This document shows positions 58,054 to 64,000 of a stretch of 64,000 bases of DNA, piece by piece. Under the pieces are notes generated by a model that was not told the DNA's origin, did no database searches, and saw nothing but the letters and a program-made list of their open reading frames with translations. Where the stretch lies: the NCBI GenBank assembly GCA_013368315.1, contig JAACJM010000103.1, positions 124,001 to 188,000 of the forward strand. The letters run 5' to 3'. Every line of letters starts with the position of its first letter. The stretch's first letter is position 1. The stretch is from Tetrapyrgos nigripes (lineage: Eukaryota; Basidiomycota; Agaricomycetes; Agaricales; Campanellaceae). The position numbers and the translations under genes were made by a program.

Positions 58054-59247
58054 ATGGTACAACTCATAGGCCCTGCAACACCAGGTTTCTTAACGACCTT
58101 GGTTGCTACTATCCTCTTAGGAATAGTATCCTTCTGCGTTCCCTACGTCAAATCCGTATACTTCCTCGAGGCTGCGTTTTCAGTCGGCGGTCAAAACGGG
58201 ACGATCACGTTCGGAACGTTGGGATATTGTCTGCATCTCAATAACGGAACGACCTGTTCAGACCCCAAGGTTGGATATGAACTCGGTGGGTTACATTCTT
58301 ACGAGAGGAAGCGCCTTTTTTGCTTACTGGCCTCCTCGTAATTTAACACAGACATCAACACTCTCATCGGTAACGAAACTAGAATCGATATCCCAGACGT
58401 CGTCGTCAAATGGATAACCAGCGCTCTAGTCCTCCACATCGTCGCATTAGTCCTTGCTGGTGGATCCACCGTGTTCGGTCTCCTCGCCCACGTCTGCCAA
58501 ATCGTCGGAACATGCTGTAGCACCTGTGTCTCAGGCTTCTCCGCCACTGTCGCTCTCCTCGCATTCATTTTCGACATCGTCTTGTTCACAATAGTGAAAA
58601 AGAGAATCAATGATGTAGGCTCTGCAACGACGGGGAATGCTATGTGGTTAACCCTAGCCGCATTCCTTCTGTTGTTGTTCACGGGATGCTTCTACGCGTT
58701 TGGAAGCTGCTGTATACCCAGTGGAGGTGGAAGTTCGGGTCGGAGGAAAAGTAGGAATGACGTGGAAGCTGGGTCTTATCCGAATAGCAGTCTGCAGAGA
58801 AAGTCTGAGGATTTGCGACACGATCAGATTCGGATGCAGGCTGTTAGGGCAGAAGCTGATAGACAAGCTGCACTTGCCGACCGCGAGGCTGAAGCAGCGC
58901 ATCTCAGTCATGCTGCCAGAGCTGCTACGGGATATACGCCTTACCAGGACCCTTACCAACAAAACCAATATCAGCATCAACAGCAACATTCTCAGCAACC
59001 TTCCAACACGAGTTATCTGCATACGCAGTACTCGAATGATAGTGGGTTTATTGGGCAGCATCAGCCGTATAGTGACGATCCTACCCATGGACAAGGACAT
59101 GGACATGAGTATGGAGCTGCGTCGGAGTATTATAATAGTAGTCCCAACTACACTGCTGCGCCTCCTCCTGGACCTGCAGGATATGATGGACCTCCTGGGT
59201 ATGACGGGCATGGGTACGCTGGTGGATATAAGAAGATTGACTCTTGA
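58054..59247 (+). CDS. PalI/SUR7-family membrane protein
   Basis: Exons 58,054-58,285 and 58,352-59,247, separated by a 66 bp intron, encode 375 residues. There are four predicted membrane helices: FLTTLVATILLGIVSFCVPY, then an extracellular loop with NGTITFGTLGYC and a second NGT glycosylation-type site, then ALVLHIVALVLAG, FSATVALLAFIFDIVLFTIV and MWLTLAAFLLLLFTGCFYAF. The cytoplasmic tail is Gln/His/Tyr/Pro-rich. The topology matches the PalI/Rim9 family, which assists alkaline pH sensing at the plasma membrane; assignment to Rim9 itself rather than another SUR7-like protein is not certain. Two broken relatives lie at 5,652-6,880 and 28,070-28,518. Confidence 0.88.
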
Positions 59248-59842
59248 TCAGAGTTTGGAGTATTCAAAGTCAGTGTCTAGCCCTTGCATCAGGCTTTGGA
59301 GTGTTTGTGGACCTGGTTGATAGGTCGGACTATTTCGTTTTCGTTATCTCCTAGTGATATGTGCTAGGTACTTCAGCTTGTATATGTATGTAGCCGTCAG
59401 ATGTAGCTGTCGTTGCTGTATCTATTCGCCAAAATGATAGATTATTGTTCTGAGTCTGGAGTGTTGTCTGAGGCTCGAGTTCCGGTTGAACGCGTCGAGC
59501 GCGATTAGTCAATTGAATCACTCTCACTCTTGATCACTTGTTGGCGGTCATCTACTCGCTTCGCTTTCCGTCTCTCCTGCAAGTCCTTGGGTGAAGACCG
59601 AAGTGATACCAGAATCTGAGTACTGCTGGCATTTGGCCGAGCAGGAACCCAGCGGTACCTCATTATCCATAATTCCCGAAAGTACTCTCACTGCCAGTGA
59701 CAGTGACTTTGGTAGCCCAACTGAGACTTGCTGCCTAAGAAAGGGAGAGGTCTGTCCGCAGGAGTCCACATAAAGTGCGTGGTCATATATAGTATGTTTC
59801 ACTTGTAGAACCTACTAATACCACCAACCAGTTCCTTGGATA
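59248..59842. other. Intergenic region
   Basis: No conserved open frame. It holds the 3' end of the PalI-family gene and the upstream region of the F-box gene. Confidence 0.5.
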
Positions 59843-61707
59843 ATGAACACACAAATGTCTGCCTTGACGAACTCTGGACCAAATGAATCACTATTCCAAC
59901 CTCTATTCAACACCAACTACTCTGCATCTGATGTACTCGAGATCGAAGAGATAAGGACAATTATCCACGCACACGAGCAGGAGCTAGCTCTCGTAGATGA
60001 CGAAATAACTCGCCAAGAGTCTATTCTCAACGAACTCAAATGTCGTCGGGACCTACTATCACGTTCCATAAACAACCACCGAATCCTCTTATCCCCAATC
60101 CGTCGACTCTTTCCCGAGCTACTCGCCGAAATATTCATTCACTGTCTTCCTTCAAACCATCTCCCTACGCGAAGCTCTGCCGAAGCTCCGTTGTTGTTAC
60201 TCCGCATATGCAAGCGATGGAGAGACATTGCGTTGAAAACACCACGTTTATGGTGTGGTATTCATATTCATGTGCCAAACCATCCTCTGTCAAATCCTAT
60301 CATGACGAGAAGGGTAGAGGGGATAAAGCAGTGGTTGGAAAGATCAGGAAGTGAACTACCCATCTCTATTTCCATATACTGCCCAAGGAGATTGAGGCAT
60401 TTCGTCAACCTCAGCGAGGAAGCTATCACTGGACGAAATATGCCTCCTGGTATAGCAACCTTTGTCCATGATCTCGCCGACACGTATTCTCGTCGATGGA
60501 AGAGCCTCGAGGTGATGTTACCTCTGGATGCCATGTCTATCATAACATCTTTACGAACTCGAGATATACCCATCCTGCAACACCTCTCCGTTGCTCATTC
60601 CAGCTTCCACTCTTTCGACACCAACACTCTTTTCAATTTCATCGCTCGGATTCCGTCTCTTCACACCCTCCGTCTCAATCATGACTTTGTGTTGGAAAAA
60701 CTACCAGATTTCGTCAAATCTCTTAGTTCAACCAACACATTGTCCAGTCTTACGGAACTATCTCTGAAGCCTACCCTTCCGGCATGTATGCCAACGAACA
60801 AGGCCTTGGATATCCTTACACAAACACCCAACCTGCGTTCGTGTACCATGCATCTACTCGTACCTTCCAGTATGCTTTTACTGGAAACGCGCTCATATCA
60901 CGTCGTTCTTCCCCACCTGCACACCCTAGACCTTTTCCTCGGACACGATTTTCACGAAGCAATGTCTGGCTCCTTGCTCTTACCAATCTTCCGACAACTC
61001 TCTCTTCCAAGTTTAGAATCTCTATACCTCCACGCACCAAACATCATCGTGAAGGAAACATATATCCCCTTTCTCGACTTTCTCACCGACCGGATGAAGC
61101 ATCTTTTACTCGAAATCCAGATGACTGCGAAAGCATGGATAGAATGTCTTCGTCGGGTTCCAAATCTCGTATCGCTGGAGGGAAAATGTTGTGAATCGGA
61201 TTATGTCCCTATGAAGGTGCATACGAATAAGTGGGAAGGGGTGTTGAGGTTGCTTGGTGATGACAACGGAAGGGATTCACAAGTTTTATGTCCTGGATTG
61301 AAGATCATAAACTTTTCGCTTGTACAGGACTTTGGGGTGAGACAGTTGTTGGAGATGGCTGTTGCGAGATTGAGACTGCCCTCGGAGGAAGAGGAGATGG
61401 AGATGGAGATGGGCAAGGGAAAGCCAAACTCAACTCTATCGCTGCGCAATTCATTGCCTATGAGAAGCTAACAGAAGAGGACTGGGATTTGATTTCTCAA
61501 TTGAGGGAAGGAGGGACGGATGTTTACCTGAGGTTACCACCGAATCCGCAACCTATTGATTCGCCGTGGTATAGGATTCCAAAGACGAGTTTGTTGGATG
61601 GAAGGGAGATTATGTGGGATTGGCAGGATGAGCATTCTTTGGATTATGAAGGTTGGACGTGCGTCTATTCGACCGGGAAGGAGCTGGTCACTAGGGTTGG
61701 GACGTAA
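59843..61707 (+). CDS. F-box/LRR-like protein, frame broken near the 3' end
   Basis: A single long exon from the ATG at 59,843. An N-terminal coiled coil (about residues 30-75) precedes the F-box (LSPIRRLFPELLAEIFIHCL, then LLLRICKRWRDIALKTPRLW), and a leucine-rich region of about 400 residues follows with segments such as IPILQHLSV, IPSLHTLRLN and LPSLESLYL. This is a standard architecture of the expanded Agaricomycete F-box family, which selects targets for SCF ubiquitin ligases. The first frame stops at 61,471. A second frame, offset by one base at about 61,420, stays open to 61,707 and reads as a plausible C-terminus (EKLTEEDWDLISQLREGG). A one-base indel is the likely cause; an intron with proper ends was not found. 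Function of the product is uncertain. Confidence 0.75.
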
Positions 61708-61784
61708 GGACATTGGTCGGCTCATTACTTATGTTGGATCGGACTGAATGGACTGAATGGACTGAGTACCATGGAACATCCTCA

Positions 61785-62361
61785 GCCCCGTTCTGTAACT
61801 GGATAGGATAAGAAAAAACAATATAAAAAATGATGCGATTTTTTGATATTTCGTCCGACAAGCATTGGACAACGAAACAATAAATTTATTCCATTCCTCC
61901 ACAGTAGCTTACGTTTCGATTCCCGCGCGAGTGCACTGCCACTGTCTCAGTGTTTTTTCTTCAAGACTTCGAACGTATAGACAGGCCTCACCGTGCACAA
62001 AGTCGTGTTTCTGAAGCGAAAAAGTACAGGTGATATTTAAAAGTGTAAAACCAAAGTATTCTAGGAAAAAAATCAAGCAATGTGTCTCAAAATGAGGAAC
62101 TGCTGTGGGATTGTCAGCAGCAACAATTTTCATCGTTTTGGCGTCGACTTTGTGACGGTGCACACGCGCGGGAATCAAAACGTAAGCAGACCTGCCAAAT
62201 ATAGGACATTGGTAAGCTACTATTTTTTACGGTTGTCCAATCTGACGTTTGCCGAACGCGCGAGCATGCGATAGCAACGATAAATCAATTTTTTCGCTTA
62301 TCCTATCCTACGGAATATTTTTGGCTGGGAACGGCTTATCCTATCCGGTTTGCAGAACGGG
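61785..62361. mobile_element. Fold-back/MITE-like DNA element, TSD CCTCA
   Basis: Outer arms are gccccgttctg...ggataggataag on the left and cttatcctatcc...cagaacggg on the right. A second pair of arms inside is also inverted (gcttacgtttcgattcccgc at about 61,908; its complement at about 62,165-62,185), as are cattggacaac and gttgtccaatc. The whole 577 bp could fold into one long imperfect hairpin. Direct repeats cctca lie at 61,780-61,784 and 62,362-62,366. No protein is encoded. Confidence 0.72.
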
Positions 62362-62717
62362 CCTCACTACTTCATGTTTACCAGAACCGCTTGCATAACT
62401 AATTGTACTGGTATGGATACTATAAAGTAAGAAAACTCTTCTGCAAATAGAAATATAATATTGATACATACATAAGTCGCATATATACCTACGACCGCTA
62501 AAGGGCACTGACTATTAATACTAGGGAGGACTATACACTAGATAGCTTTATGGACATTTAGACCACATTGTTCAAAATCATCAACAGGAGAATAAGAAAA
62601 GATGGAAGGGATAAGCGTCAATACATATTAGACAGGTCCAGCGCAATCCCAAATCCAAGAAATATGTCATCGTCAAACAGACGGACAGATTCTGCTACCG
62701 TCTCGTCCCAATAACGG
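62362..62717. other. Intergenic DNA
   Basis: No gene recognised in this AT-rich stretch between the fold-back element and the next gene. Confidence 0.45.
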
Positions 62718-63842
62718 TTAAGTCCCAGGTACATCATCATTTTTGTACAACCACTGCCCAGCAGGGAGCCTCGGCACGTTAATCGGTTGCAGTCGCTCGC
62801 CCATAAAGAGTACGTGTGGCGAGGTGGTTTCCGGCTTCTTCAAATTGCTTCCGCCTTCGCGCCTATCATTGCGGTATGTAAACACATAAGCCAGGGGTAG
62901 GTGGGGTATGTGCGATACCGGTTTGACACATGTTGCGCGTGGAAGGCTCTATGCAAGCCCCGTTTGTGCGATATGTTGACGTATAATGGCTTCTCCAACT
63001 AGAATGTCAATGTGATATGTTCCGTCAGTTCACCAGAGTCCCGGGCAAGAGGATAAGGAGAGATGGCCGAAAGAAGCATCATGAGAGACAATGAGGACTA
63101 GTACTCACCATTCACAATGATGCTCTGTGTCGCTTTGATATCCTACAGAACCGAAACAGAAATTAGTACCAGTGCTAACCTTATCCCCCTGCAACGAAGC
63201 ACGTACAAGCATAGACGTGAAATGCTGTTCACAATCACATTCATTCATAGTCAGCTTCATCACCTTTCAAAAATTTCAAGCAGCAAGAACCACATACCAC
63301 ATATAACGCCCTGTTCGACACGTCTTTACGTTTATGGATCTGTTTCACGGAAATCAATCACTCTGGTCTTCTCTGGCTACCAACAATGAATGCTGCGGGC
63401 AGCCTTTTGAACGTGAAGAGACAGCGGGAAGGGAAGTAGGGTAGGTGTTCTGACTGATAGCCCTTCCCTTCTTTCCACGTCCAAATCACAACCTTGTTGA
63501 AAATGGGGCTCACCTGGATGAAGTGCGCCCTAAAATAGCTGGAAATATCTTCATACTTGTTCGGTCGTTTCCCGTAGCTGGTGATACTGTAAAAACAACC
63601 AAGTTAGTACGATACGACCGTCGGGGAAAATAGTGAAATAGTGAAGGTCAGGAGGCATGAAACATGACCAGGCGAGAGCGAGCGTAATATCCATCTATCA
63701 AAAGCACGGCTCCGCAACAACGCTGCCGTGAACAAGTTTCGCGAGGATATGTGTTAGGAGGGAAAGTACTGCTCCACACCATACACCAATCGCAGTCAAA
63801 GAAGACAGACGACCGGCAATTTCAAGGAGAATGAAGAACATC
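62718..63842 (-). CDS. 3' part of an unrecognised multi-exon gene
   Basis: Several exons with good splice sites can be followed on the minus strand. One starting at 63,842 encodes a hydrophobic segment (MFFILLEIAGRLSSLTAIGV). Exon 63,586-63,514 contains ITSYGKRPNKYEDISSYFRA; 63,224-63,180 contains HFTSMLVRASLQGDK; 63,142-63,109 contains DIKATQSIIVN; and 62,998-62,949 ends GEAIIRQHIAQTGLA and stop. The last four join in phase. A further open piece, 62,837-62,718, reads FMGERLQPINVPRLPAGQWL and stops at 62,718; it may be an alternative last exon. I do not recognise the protein, and the 5' end may lie beyond 64,000. Confidence 0.45.
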
Positions 63843-64000
63843 TGTCAAAAAGACGCCACCGAAAGTTTTTTCTGTCTTCCTCTCGTGCCACAAAATCATT
63901 CATGAATCACAGACAGAAATGGAACAAAGCCACAGAGCAGCTGGGCACGGCAAGGCGGAAATAGAAGGAAGATCAAAGACGAAATAAAAATAGCAATGTC

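Overview
The window is nuclear DNA of a mushroom-forming basidiomycete (Agaricomycetes). The evidence is: genes split by 45-80 bp GT-AG introns, an eight-cysteine class I hydrophobin, a PalI/SUR7-type membrane protein, the Agaricomycete-type F-box protein, a Gti1/Pac2 (WOPR) regulator, and Plavaka, Ty3/gypsy and miniature transposons.

Positions 1-23,230 are a transposon graveyard. First comes the 3' half of a decayed Ty3/gypsy element (1-3,122). A scrambled stretch follows (3.1-9.0 kb) with retroelement relics, three solo LTRs and a broken PalI-family pseudogene. A Plavaka-type DNA transposon then spans about 9.05-23.2 kb. It carries, nested inside it, a solo LTR (target duplication GTGTT), a full-length 6.5 kb Ty3/gypsy element (CATAC) and a 450 bp TRIM-like element (GTGTA). 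Most premature stops are TGA where Arg (CGA) is expected, and all three LTR differences of the gypsy element are CpG transitions.

Positions 23.9-33.8 kb hold a tandem segmental duplication of a hydrophobin + REX4 exonuclease block, with a PalI-family pseudogene at the junction. One hydrophobin (24,650-25,208) and one REX4 (30,635-32,555) look intact; their duplicates are damaged. LTO1 (Yae1-domain) follows.

Positions 34.0-54.3 kb are the most unusual part. Four consecutive minus-strand loci have different N-termini: a C2H2 zinc finger, an F-box protein, a short unrecognised protein, and a WOPR regulator. All end in the same C-terminal module, which is low-complexity, then coiled coil, then a hydrophobic C-terminal helix. 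In two of them (the 1,833-codon F-box chimera and the 478-residue WOPR protein) every exon I can reconstruct joins in frame; in the other two the module is frameshifted. The WOPR gene is divergent from NOG1, and the intergenic region plus the NOG1 first exon has been copied upstream of the third locus.

Positions 55.0-64.0 kb are ordinary gene space: NOG1, a PalI-family protein, an F-box/LRR-like gene with a late frameshift, a fold-back DNA element, and the 3' part of an unrecognised minus-strand gene. I saw no tRNA, rRNA or CRISPR. Exon boundaries were worked out by eye from splice motifs and reading frame.
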